Assembly (NCBI GenBank): GCA_030549335.1
Contig: JAUKPH010000018.1
Span: 5,890,001-5,954,000, forward strand
Direction of reading: 5' to 3'
Source: Pontederia crassipes
Taxonomy: Eukaryota > Streptophyta > Magnoliopsida > Commelinales > Pontederiaceae
Length of the DNA stretch: 64,000 nt
Part shown: one piece after another, positions 49,796 through 62,700 of the stretch
How the letters are laid out: each line of letters opens with the position of its first letter
How positions within the stretch are numbered: the first letter of the stretch is position 1
Made by a program: the position numbers and the translations under genes
The notes under the pieces: generated by a model
Told to the model about the DNA's origin: nothing
The model's input: the letters and a program-made list of their open reading frames with translations, nothing else
The model's database searches: none

Positions 49796-52700
49796 AGATC
49801 TATCACCTCTTAGGACACCCAAAGGTTGTAATAAGTATCTATAACTTATAGCTTTGAACCTAACTCCAAGACTCTAATCCCCAAGAGCGTTATCTTTGAT
49901 TGTAACGGTTCAACTTCTGTTTGAAATAGAGTTAAAGTTCTAAAGATCTATCACCTCTTAGGACACCCAAAGGTTGTAATAAGTATCTATAACTTATAGC
50001 TTTGAACCTAACTCTAAGACTCTAATCCCCAAGAGCGTTATATTTGATTGTAACGGTTCAACTTTTGTTTGAAATAGAGTTAAAGTTCCAAAGATCTATC
50101 ACATCTTAGGACACCCAAAGGTTGTAATAAGTATTTATAACTTATAGCTTTGAACCTAACTCTAAGACTCTAATCCCCAAGAGCGTTATCTTTGATTGTA
50201 ACGGTTCAACTTCGGTTTGAAATAGAGTTAAAGTTCTAAAGATGTATCACCTCTTAGGACACCCAAAGGTTGCATAAGTATCTATAACTTATAGCTTTGA
50301 ACCTAACTCTAACACTCTAATCGCTAAGAGCGTTATCTTTGATTGTAACGGTTCAACTTCGGTTTGAAATAGAGTTAAAGTTCTAAAGATTTATCACCTC
50401 TTAGGACACCCAAAGGTTGTCATAAGTATCTATAACTTATAGCTTAGAACCTAACTCTAAGACTCTAATCCCTAAGAGCGTTATCTTTGATTGTAACGGT
50501 TCAACTTCGATTTGAAATAGAGTTAAAGTTCTAAAGATGTATCACCTCTTAGGACACCCAAAGGTTGTAATATGTATCTATAACCTATAGCTTTGAACCT
50601 AACTCAAAGACTCTAATCCCCAAGAGCGTTATCTTTGATTGTAACGGTTCAACTTAGGTTTGAAATAGAGTTAAAGTTCTAAAGATCTATCACCTCTTAG
50701 GACACCCAAAGGTTGTAATAAGTATCTATAACTTATAGCTTTGAACCTAACTCCAAGACTCTAATCCCCAAGAGCGTTATCTTTGATTGTAACGGTTCAA
50801 CTTCTGTTTGAAATAGAGTTAAAGTTCTAAAGATCTATCACCTCTTAGGACACCCAAAGGTTGTAATAAGTATCTATAACTTATAGCTTTGAACCTAACT
50901 CTAAGACTCTAATCCCCAAGAGCGTTATATTTGATTGTAACGGTTCAACTTTTGTTTGAAATAGAGTTAAAGTTCCAAAGATCTATCACATCTTAGGACA
51001 CCCAAAGGTTGTAATAAGTATTTATAACTTATAGCTTTGAACCTAACTCTAAGACTCTAATCCCCAAGAGCGTTATCTTTGATTGTAACGGTTCAACTTC
51101 GGTTTGAAATAGAGTTAAAGTTCTAAAGATGTATCACCTCTTAGGACACCCAAAGGTTGCATAAGTATCTATAACTTATAGCTTTGAACCTAACTCTAAC
51201 ACTCTAATCCCTAAGAGCGTTATCTTTGATTGTAACGGTTCAACTTCGGTTTGAAATAGAGTTAAAGTTCTAAAGATTTATCACCTCTTAGGACACCCAA
51301 AGGTTGTCATAAGTATCTATAACTTATAGCTTAGAACCTAACTCTAAGACTCTAATCCCTAAGAGCGTTATCTTTGATTGTAACGGTTCAACTTCGATTT
51401 GAAATAGAGTTAAAGTTCTAAAGATCTATCACCTCTTAGGACACCCAAAGGTTGTAATATGTATCTATAACCTATAGCTTTGAACCTAACTCAAAGACTC
51501 TAATCCCCAAGAGCGTTATCTTTGATTGTAACGGTTCAACTTAGGTTTGAAATAGAGTTAAAGTTCTAAAGATCTATCACCTCTTAGGACACCCAAAGGT
51601 TGTCATAAGTATCTATAACTTATAGCTTTGAACCTAACTCTAACACTCTAATCCCTAAGAGCGTTATCTTTGATTGTAACGGTTCAACTTCGGTTTGAAA
51701 TAGAGTTAAAGTTCTAAAGATTTATCACCTCTTAGGACACCCAAAGGTTGTCATAAGTATCTATAACTTATAGCTTTGAACCTAACTCTAAGACTCTAAT
51801 CCCTAAGAGCGTTATCTTTGATTGTAACGGTTCAACTTCGGTTTGAAATAGAGTTAAAGTTCTAAAGATCCATCACCTCTTAGGACACCCAAAGGTTGTA
51901 ATATGTATCTATAACCTATAGCTTTGAACCTAACTCAAAGACTCTAATCCCTAAGAGCGTTATCTTTGATTGTAACGGTCCAACTTCGGTTTGAAATAGA
52001 GTTAAAGTTCTAAAGATCTATCACCTCTTAGGACACCCAAAGGTTGTCATAAGTATCTATAACTTATTGCTCTGAACCTAACTCTAAGACTCTAATCCCT
52101 AAGAGCGTTATCTTTGATTGTAACGGTTCAACTTCGGTTTGAAATAGAGTTAAAGTTCTAAAGATCTATCACCTCTTAGGACACCCAAAGGTTGTCATAA
52201 GTATCTATAACTTATAGCTTTGAACCTAACTCTAAGACTCTAATCCCTAAGAGCTTTATCTTTGATTGTAACGGTTCAACTTCGGTTTGAAATAGAGTTA
52301 AAGTTCTAAAGATCTATCACCTCTTAGGACACCCAAAGGTTGTCATAAGTATCTATAACCTATAGCTTTGAACCTAACTCTAAGACTCTAATCCCTAAGA
52401 GCGTTATCTTTGATTGTAACGGTTCAACTTCGGTTTGAAATAGAGTTAAAGTTCTAAAGATCTATCACCTCTTAGGGCACCCAAAGGTTGTAATAAGTAT
52501 CTATAACTTATAGCTTTGAACCTAACTCAAAGACTCTAATCCCCAAGAGCGTTATCTTTGATTGTAACGGTTCAACTTCGGTTTGAAATAGAGTTAAAGT
52601 TCTAAAGATCTATCACCTCTTAGGACACCCAAAGGTTGTAATAAGTATCTATAACCTATAGCTTTGAACCTAACTCCAAGACTCTAATCCCCAAGAGCGT

Positions 52701-55700
52701 TATCTTTGATTGTAACGGTTCAACTTCTGTTTGAAATAGAGTTAAAGTTCTAAAGATCTATCACCTCTTAGGACACCCAAAGGTTGTAATAAGTATCTAT
52801 AACTTATAGCTTTGAACCTAACTCTAAGACTCTAATCCCCAAGAGCGTTATATTTGATTGTAACGGTTCAACTTTTGTTTGAAATAGAGTTAAAGTTCCA
52901 AAGATCTATCACATCTTAGGACACCCAAAGGTTGTAATAAGTATTTATAACTTATAGCTTTGAACCTAACTCTAAGACTCTAATCCCCAAGAGCGTTATC
53001 TTTGATTGTAACGGTTCAACTTCGGTTTGAAATAGAGTTAAAGTTCTAAAGATGTATCACCTCTTAGGACACCCAAAGGTTGCATAAGTATCTATAACTT
53101 ATAGCTTTGAACCTAACTCTAACACTCTAATCCCTAAGAGCGTTATCTTTGATTGTAACGGTTCAACTTCGGTTTGAAATAGAGTTAAAGTTCTAAAGAT
53201 TTATCACCTCTTAGGACACCCAAAGGTTGTCATAAGTATCTATAACTTATAGCTTAGAACCTAACTCTAAGACTCTAATCCCTAAGAGCGTTATCTTTGA
53301 TTGTAACGGTTCAACTTCGATTTGAAATAGAGTTAAAGTTCTAAAGATCTATCACCTCTTAGGACACCCAAAGGTTGTAATATGTATCTATAACCTATAG
53401 CTTTGAACCTAACTCAAAGACTCTAATCCCCAAGAGCGTTATCTTTGATTGTAACGGTTCAACTTAGGTTTGAAATAGAGTTAAAGTTCTAAAGATCTAT
53501 CACCTCTTAGGACACCCAAAGGTTGTCATAAGTATCTATAACTTATAGCTTTGAACCTAACTCTAACACTCTAATCCCTAAGAGCGTTATCTTTGATTGT
53601 AACGGTTCAACTTCGGTTTGAAATAGAGTTAAAGTTCTAAAGATTTATCACCTCTTAGGACACCCAAAGGTTGTCATAAGTATCTATAACTTATAGCTTT
53701 GAACCTAACTCTAAGACTCTAATCCCTAAGAGCGTTATCTTTGATTGTAACGGTTCAACTTCGGTTTGAAATAGAGTTAAAGTTCTAAAGATCCATCACC
53801 TCTTAGGACACCCAAAGGTTGTAATATGTATCTATAACCTATAGCTTTGAACCTAACTCAAAGACTCTAATCCCTAAGAGCGTTATCTTTGATTGTAACG
53901 GTCCAACTTCGGTTTGAAATAGAGTTAAAGTTCTAAAGATCTATCACCTCTTAGGACACCCAAAGGTTGTCATAAGTATCTATAACTTATTGCTCTGAAC
54001 CTAACTCTAAGACTCTAATCCCTAAGAGCGTTATCTTTGATTGTAACGGTTCAACTTCGGTTTGAAATAGAGTTAAAGTTCTAAAGATCTATCACCTCTT
54101 AGGACACCCAAAGGTTGTCATAAGTATCTATAACTTATAGCTTTGAACCTAACTCTAAGACTCTAATCCCTAAGAGCTTTATCTTTGATTGTAACGGTTC
54201 AACTTCGGTTTGAAATAGAGTTAAAGTTCTAAAGATCTATCACCTCTTAGGACACCCAAAGGTTGTCATAAGTATCTATAACCTATAGCTTTGAACCTAA
54301 CTCTAAGACTCTAATCCCTAAGAGCGTTATCTTTGATTGTAACGGTTCAACTTCGGTTTGAAATAGAGTTAAAGTTCTAAAGATCTATCACCTCTTAGGG
54401 CACCCAAAGGTTGTAATAAGTATCTATAACTTATAGCTTTGAACCTAACTCAAAGACTCTAATCCCCAAGAGCGTTATCTTTGATTGTAACGGTTCAACT
54501 TCGGTTTGAAATAGAGTTAAAGTTCTAAAGATCTATCACCTCTTAGGACACCCAAAGGTTGTAATAAGTATCTATAACTTATAGCTTTGAACCTAACTCC
54601 AAGACTCTAATCCCCAAGAGCGTTATCTTTGATTGTAACGGTTCAACTTCTGTTTGAAATAGAGTTAAAGTTCTAAAGATCTATCACCTCTTAGGACACC
54701 CAAAGGTTGTAATAAGTATCTATAACTTATAGCTTTGAACCTAACTCTAAGACTCTAATCCCCAAGAGCGTTATATTTGATTGTAACGGTTCAACTTTTG
54801 TTTGAAATAGAGTTAAAGTTCCAAAGATCTATCACATCTTAGGACACCCAAAGGTTGTAATAAGTATTTATAACTTATAGCTTTGAACCTAACTCTAAGA
54901 CTCTAATCCCCAAGAGCGTTATCTTTGATTGTAACGGTTCAACTTCGGTTTGAAATAGAGTTAAAGTTCTAAAGATGTATCACCTCTTAGGACACCCAAA
55001 GGTTGCATAAGTATCTATAACTTATAGCTTTGAACCTAACTCTAACACTCTAATCCCTAAGAGCGTTATCTTTGATTGTAACGGTTCAACTTCGGTTTGA
55101 AATAGAGTTAAAGTTCTAAAGATTTATCACCTCTTAGGACACCCAAAGGTTGTCATAAGTATCTATAACTTATAGCTTAGAACCTAACTCTAAGACTCTA
55201 ATCCCTAAGAGCGTTATCTTTGATTGTAACGGTTCAACTTCGATTTGAAATAGAGTTAAAGTTCTAAAGATCTATCACCTCTTAGGACACCCAAAGGTTG
55301 TAATATGTATCTATAACCTATAGCTTTGAACCTAACTCAAAGACTCTAATCCCCAAGAGCGTTATCTTTGATTGTAACGGTTCAACTTAGGTTTGAAATA
55401 GAGTTAAAGTTCTAAAGATCTATCACCTCTTAGGACACCCAAAGGTTGTAATAAGTATCTATAACTTATAGCTTTGAACCTAACTCCAAGACTCTAATCC
55501 CCAAGAGCGTTATCTTTGATTGTAACGGTTCAACTTCTGTTTGAAATAGAGTTAAAGTTCTAAAGATCTATCACCTCTTAGGACACCCAAAGGTTGTAAT
55601 AAGTATCTATAACTTATAGCTTTGAACCTAACTCTAAGACTCTAATCCCCAAGAGCGTTATATTTGATTGTAACGGTTCAACTTTTGTTTGAAATAGAGT

Positions 55701-56302
55701 TAAAGTTCCAAAGATCTATCACATCTTAGGACACCCAAAGGTTGTAATAAGTATTTATAACTTATAGCTTTGAACCTAACTCTAAGACTCTAATCCCCAA
55801 GAGCGTTATCTTTGATTGTAACGGTTCAACTTCGGTTTGAAATAGAGTTAAAGTTCTAAAGATGTATCACCTCTTAGGACACCCAAAGGTTGCATAAGTA
55901 TCTATAACTTATAGCTTTGAACCTAACTCTAACACTCTAATCCCTAAGAGCGTTATCTTTGATTGTAACGGTTCAACTTCGGTTTGAAATAGAGTTAAAG
56001 TTCTAAAGATTTATCACCTCTTAGGACACCCAAAGGTTGTCATAAGTATCTATAACTTATAGCTTAGAACCTAACTCTAAGACTCTAATCCCTAAGAGCG
56101 TTATCTTTGATTGTAACGGTTCAACTTCGATTTGAAATAGAGTTAAAGTTCTAAAGATCTATCACCTCTTAGGACACCCAAAGGTTGTAATATGTATCTA
56201 TAACCTATAGCTTTGAACCTAACTCAAAGACTCTAATCCCCAAGAGCGTTATCTTTGATTGTAACGGTTCAACTTAGGTTTGAAATAGAGTTAAAGTTCT
56301 AA
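49796..56302 (+). repeat. 6-13-13-6-6 higher-order mosaic
   Basis: A 13-monomer unit (1923 bp) and its first six monomers (887 bp) alternate: 49796-50682 (6), 50683-52605 (13), 52606-54528 (13), 54529-55415 (6), 55416-56302 (6). Monomers 1-6 are marked by CTCCAAGAC/CTTCTG; GTTATATTTG with ACTTTTG; CACATC with GTATTTATAAC; TTGCATAAG with CTAACACTC; AGCTTAGAACC with CTTCGATTTG; TTGTAATATG with TTAGGTTTG. Monomers 7-13 carry CTAACACTC, GATCCATCAC, GGTCCAAC, TTATTGCTCTGAAC, GAGCTTTATC, ACCTATAG and AGGGCACCC. The odd lengths come from the single TTGCATAAG deletion in each block. Confidence 0.9.
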
Positions 56303-56746
56303 AGATCTATCACCTCTTAGGACACCCAAAGGTTGTAATAAGTATCTATAACTTATAGCTTTGAACCTAACTCTAAGACTCTAATCCCCAAGAGCGTTAT
56401 CTTTGATTGTAACGGTTCAACTTCGGTTTGAAATAGAGTTAAAGTTCCAAAGATCTATCACATCTTAGGACACCCAAAGGTTGTAATAAGTATTTATAAC
56501 TTATAGCTTTGAACCTAACTCTAAGACTCTAATCCCCAAGAGCGTTATCTTTGATTGTAACGGTTCAACTTCGGTTTGAAATAGAGTTAAAGTTCTAAAG
56601 ATCTATCACCTCTTAGGACACCCAAAGGTTGTAATAAGTATCTATAACTTATAGCTTTGAACCTAACTCCAAGACTCTAATCCCCAAGAGCGTTATCTTT
56701 GATTGTAACGGTTCAACTTCTGTTTGAAATAGAGTTAAAGTTCTAA
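56303..56746 (+). repeat. Three linking satellite monomers
   Basis: Three monomers (GTTCCAAAG; CACATC with GTATTTATAAC; CTCCAAGAC/CTTCTG) between the 6/13-mer mosaic and the 30-mer unit. They resemble monomers 1-3 of the mosaic in a different order and without the GTTATATTTG change. Confidence 0.6.
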
Positions 56747-59700
56747 AGATCTATCACCTCTTAGGACACCCAAAGGTTGTAATAAGTATCTATAACTTAT
56801 AGCTTTGAACCTAACTCAAAGACTCTAATCCCCAAGAGCGTTATCTTTGATTGTAACGGTTCAACTTAGGTTTGAAATAGAGTTAAAGTTCTAAAGATCT
56901 ATCACCTCTTAGGACACCCAAAGGTTGTCATAAGTATCTATAACTTATAGCTTTGAACCTAACTCTAACACTCTAATCCCTAAGAGCGTTATCTTTGATT
57001 GTAACGGTTCAACTTCGGTTTGAAATAGAGTTAAAGTTCTAAAGATTTATCACCTCTTAGGACACCCAAAGGTTGTCATAAGTATCTATAACTTATAGCT
57101 TTGAACCTAACTCTAAGACTCTAATCCCTAAGAGCGTTATCTTTGATTGTAACGGTTCAACTTCGGTTTGAAATAGAGTTAAAGTTCTAAAGATCCATCA
57201 CCTCTTAGGACACCCAAAGGTTGTAATATGTATCTATAACCTATAGCTTTGAACCTAACTCAAAGACTCTAATCCCCAAGAGCGTTATCTTTGATTGTAA
57301 CGGTTCAACTTAGGTTTGAAATAGAGTTAAAGTTCTAAAGATCTATCACCTCTTAGGACACCCAAAGGTTGTAATAAGTATGTAAAACTTATAGTTTTGA
57401 ACCTAACTCTAAGACTCTAATCCCCAAGAGCGTTATTTTTTATTGTAACGGTTCAACTTTGGTTTGAAATAGAGTTAAAATTCCAAAGATCTATCACCTC
57501 TTAGGACACCCAAAGGTTGTAATAAGTATCTATAACTTATAGCTTTGAACCTAACTCTAAGACTCTAATCTCCAAGAGCGTTATTTTTTATTGTAACGGT
57601 TCAACTTCGGTTTGAAATAGAGTTAAAGTTCTAAAGATCTATCACCTCTTAGGACACCCAAAGGTTGTAATATGTATCTATAACCTATAGCTTTGAACCT
57701 AACTCAAAGACTCTAATCCCCAAGAGCGTTATCTTTGATTGTAACGGTTCAACTTAGGTTTGAAATAGAGTTAAAGTTCTAAAGATCTATCACCTCTTAG
57801 GACACCCAAAGGTTGTAATAAGTATGTAAAACTTATAGTTTTGAACCTAACTCTAAGACTCTAATCCCCAAGAGTATTATTTTTTATTGTAACGGTTCAA
57901 CTTTGGTTTGAAATAGAGTTAAAATTCCAAAGATCTATCACCTCTTAGGACACCCAAAGGTTGTAATAAGTATCTATAACTTATAGCTTTGAACCTAACT
58001 CTAAGACTCTAATCTCCAAGAGCGTTATTTTTTATTGTAACGGTTCAACTTCGGTTTGAAATAGTGTTATAGTTCTAAAGATCTATCACCTCTTAGGACA
58101 CCCAAAGGTTGTCATAAGTATCTATAACTTATAGCTTTGAACCTAACTCAAAGACTCTAAACCCCAAGAGCATTATCTTTGATTGTAACGGTTCAACTTC
58201 GTTTTGAAATAGAGTTAATGTTCTAAAGATCTATCACCTCTTAGGACACCCAAAGGTTGTAATAAGTATCTATAACTTATAGCTTTGAACCTAACTCAAA
58301 GACTCTAATCCCCAAGAGCGTTATCTTTGATTGTAACGGTTCAACTTCGGTTTGAAATAGAGTTAATGTTCTAAAGATCTATCACCTCTTTGGACACCCA
58401 AAGGTTGTAATAAGTATCTATAACTTATAGCTTTGAACCTAACTCCAAGACTCTAATCCCTAAGAGCGTTATCTTTGATTGTAACGGTTCAACTTCGATT
58501 TCAAATAGAGTTAAAGTTCTAAAGATCTATCACCTCTTAGGACACCCAAAGGTTGTCATAAGTATCTATAACTTATAGCTTTGAACCTAACTCTAAGACT
58601 CTAATCCCTAAGAGCGTTATCTTTGATTGTAACGGTTGAACTTCGGTTTGAAATAGAGTTAAAGTTCTAAAGATCTATCAACTCTTAAGACACCCAAAGG
58701 TTGTATTAAGTATCTATAACTTATAGCTTTGAACCTAACTCAAAGACTCTAATACCCAAGAGCGTTATCTTTGATTGTAACGGTTCAACTTCGGTTTGAA
58801 ATGGAATTAAAGTTCTAAAGATCTATCACCTCTTAGGACACCCAAAGGTTGTAATAAGTATGTATAACTTATAGCTTTGAACCTAACTCTAAGACTCTAA
58901 TCCCCAAGAGCGTTATTTTTGATTGTAACGGTCCAACTTCGGTTTGAAATAGAGTTAAAGTTCTAAAGATCTATCACCTCTTAGGACACCCAAAGGTTGT
59001 AATAAGTATCTATAACTTATTGCTTTGAACCTAACTCTAAGACTCTAATCCCTAAGAGCGTTATCTTTGATTGTAACGGTCCAACTTCGGTTTGAAATAG
59101 AGTTAAAGTTCTAAAGATCTATCACCTCTTAGGACACCCAAAGGTTGTCATAAGTATCTATAACTTATTGCTCTGAACCTAACTCTAAGACTCTAATCCC
59201 TAAGAGCGTTATCTTTGATTGTAACGGTTCAACTTCGGTTTGAAATAGAGTTAAAGTTCTAAAGATCTATCACCTCTTAGGACACCCAAAGGTTGTCATA
59301 AGTATCTATAACTTATAGCTTTGAACCTAACTCTAAGACTCTAATCCCTAAGAGCTTTATCTTTGATTGTAACGGTTCAACTTCGGTTTGAAATAGAGTT
59401 AAAGTTCTAAAGATCTATCACCTCTTAGGACACCCAAAGGTTGTCATAAGTATCTATAACCTATAGCTTTGAACCTAACTCTAAGACTCTAATCCCTAAG
59501 AGCGTTATCTTTGATTGTAACGGTTCAACTTCGGTTTGAAATAGAGTTAAAGTTCTAAAGATCTATCACCTCTTAGGACACCCAAAGGTTGTAATAAGTA
59601 TCTATAACCTATAGCTTTGAACCTAACTCAAAGACTCTAATCCCCAAGAGCGTTATCTTTGATTGTAACGGTTCAACTTCGGATTGAAATAGAGTTAATG

Positions 59701-62700
59701 TTCTAAAGATCTATCACCTCTTAGGGCATCCAAAGGTTGTAATAAGTATCTATAACTTATAGCTTTGAACCTAACTCAAAGACTCTAATCCCCAAGAGCG
59801 TTATCTTTGATTGTAACGGTTCAACTTCGGTTTGAAATAGAGTTAAAGTTCTAAAGATCTATCACCTCTTAGGACACCCAAAGGTTGTCATAAGTATCTA
59901 TAACTTATAGCTTTAAAACTAACTCTAAGACTCTAATCCCTAAGAGCGTTATCTTTGATTGTAATGGTTGAACTTCGATTTGAAATAGAGTTAAAGTTCT
60001 AAAGATCTATCAACTCTTAGGACACCCAAAGGTTGTAATAAGTATCTATAACTTATAGCTTTGAACCTAACTCAAAGACTCTAATCCCCAAGAGCGTTAT
60101 CTTTGATTGTAACGGTTCAACTTCGGTTTGAAATAGAGTTAATGTTCTAAAGATCTATCACCTCTTAGGACACCCAAAGGTTGTCATAAGTATCTATAAC
60201 TTATAGCTTTGAACCTAACTCTAAGACTCTTATCCCTAATAGCGTTATCTTTGATTGTAACGGTTCAACTTCGGTTTGAAATAGATTTAAAGTTTTAAAG
60301 ATCTATCACCTCTTAGGACACCCAAAGGTTGTAATAAGTATCTATAACTTATAGCTTTGAACCTAACTCTAAGACTCTAATCCCTAAGAGCGTTATCTTT
60401 GATTGTAACGGTCCAACTTCGGTTTGAAATAGAGTTAAAGTTCTAAAGATCTATCACCTCTTAGGACACCCAAAGGTTGTAATAAGTATCTATAACTTAT
60501 TGCTTTGAACCTAACTCTAAGACTCTAATCCCTAAGAGCGTTATCTTTGATTGTAACGGTTCAACTTCGGTTTGAAATAGCGTTAAAGTTCTAAAGATCT
60601 ATCACCTCTTAGGACACCCAAAGGTTGTAATAAGTATCTATAACTTATAGTTTTGAACCTAACTCTAAGACTCTAATCCCTAAGAGCGTTATCTTTGATT
60701 GTAACGGTTCAACTTCGGTTTGAAATAGAGTTAATGTTGTAAAGATCTATCACCTCTTAGGGCATCCAAAGGTTGTAATAAGTATCTATAACTTATAGCT
60801 TTGAACCTAACTCAAAGACTCTAATCCCCAAGAGCGTTATCTTTGATTGTAACGGTTCAACTTCGGTTTGAAATAGAGTTAAAGTTCTAAAGATCTATCA
60901 CCTCTTAGGACACCCAAAGGTTGTAATAAGTATCTATAACTCATAGCTTTGAACCTAACTCAAAGACTCTAATCCCCAAGAGCGTTATCTTTGATTGTAA
61001 CGGTTCAACTTCGGATTGAAATAGAGTTAATGTTCTAAAGATCTATCACCTCTTAGGGCACCCAAAGGTTGTAATAAGTATCTATAACTTATAGCTTTGA
61101 ACCTAACTCTAAGACTCTAATCCCTAAGAGCGTTATTTTTTATTGTAACGGTCCAACTTCGGTTTGAAATAGAGTTAAAGTTCTAAAGATCTATCACCTC
61201 TTAGGACACCCAAAGGTTGTAATAAGTATCTATAACTTATAGCTTTGAACCTAACTCAAAGACTCTAATCCCCAAGAGCGTTATCTTTGATTGTAACGGT
61301 TCAACTTAGGTTTGAAATAGAGTTAAAGTTCTAAAGATCTATCACCTCTTAGGACACCCAAAGGTTGTCATAAGTATCTATAACTTATAGCTTTGAACCT
61401 AACTCTAACACTCTAATCCCTAAGAGCGTTATCTTTGATTGTAACGGTTCAACTTCGGTTTGAAATAGAGTTAAAGTTCTAAAGATTTATCACCTCTTAG
61501 GACACCCAAAGGTTGTCATAAGTATCTATAACTTATAGCTTTGAACCTAACTCTAAGACTCTAATCCCTAAGAGCGTTATCTTTGATTGTAACGGTTCAA
61601 CTTCGGTTTGAAATAGAGTTAAAGTTCTAAAGATCCATCACCTCTTAGGACACCCAAAGGTTGTAATATGTATCTATAACCTATAGCTTTGAACCTAACT
61701 CAAAGACTCTAATCCCCAAGAGCGTTATCTTTGATTGTAACGGTTCAACTTAGGTTTGAAATAGAGTTAAAGTTCTAAAGATCTATCACCTCTTAGGACA
61801 CCCAAAGGTTGTAATAAGTATGTAAAACTTATAGTTTTGAACCTAACTCTAAGACTCTAATCCCCAAGAGCGTTATTTTTTATTGTAACGGTTCAACTTT
61901 GGTTTGAAATAGAGTTAAAATTCCAAAGATCTATCACCTCTTAGGACACCCAAAGGTTGTAATAAGTATCTATAACTTATAGCTTTGAACCTAACTCTAA
62001 GACTCTAATCTCCAAGAGCGTTATTTTTTATTGTAACGGTTCAACTTCGGTTTGAAATAGAGTTAAAGTTCTAAAGATCTATCACCTCTTAGGACACCCA
62101 AAGGTTGTAATATGTATCTATAACCTATAGCTTTGAACCTAACTCAAAGACTCTAATCCCCAAGAGCGTTATCTTTGATTGTAACGGTTCAACTTAGGTT
62201 TGAAATAGAGTTAAAGTTCTAAAGATCTATCACCTCTTAGGACACCCAAAGGTTGTAATAAGTATGTAAAACTTATAGTTTTGAACCTAACTCTAAGACT
62301 CTAATCCCCAAGAGTATTATTTTTTATTGTAACGGTTCAACTTTGGTTTGAAATAGAGTTAAAATTCCAAAGATCTATCACCTCTTAGGACACCCAAAGG
62401 TTGTAATAAGTATCTATAACTTATAGCTTTGAACCTAACTCTAAGACTCTAATCTCCAAGAGCGTTATTTTTTATTGTAACGGTTCAACTTCGGTTTGAA
62501 ATAGTGTTATAGTTCTAAAGATCTATCACCTCTTAGGACACCCAAAGGTTGTCATAAGTATCTATAACTTATAGCTTTGAACCTAACTCAAAGACTCTAA
62601 ACCCCAAGAGCATTATCTTTGATTGTAACGGTTCAACTTCGTTTTGAAATAGAGTTAATGTTCTAAAGATCTATCACCTCTTAGGACACCCAAAGGTTGT

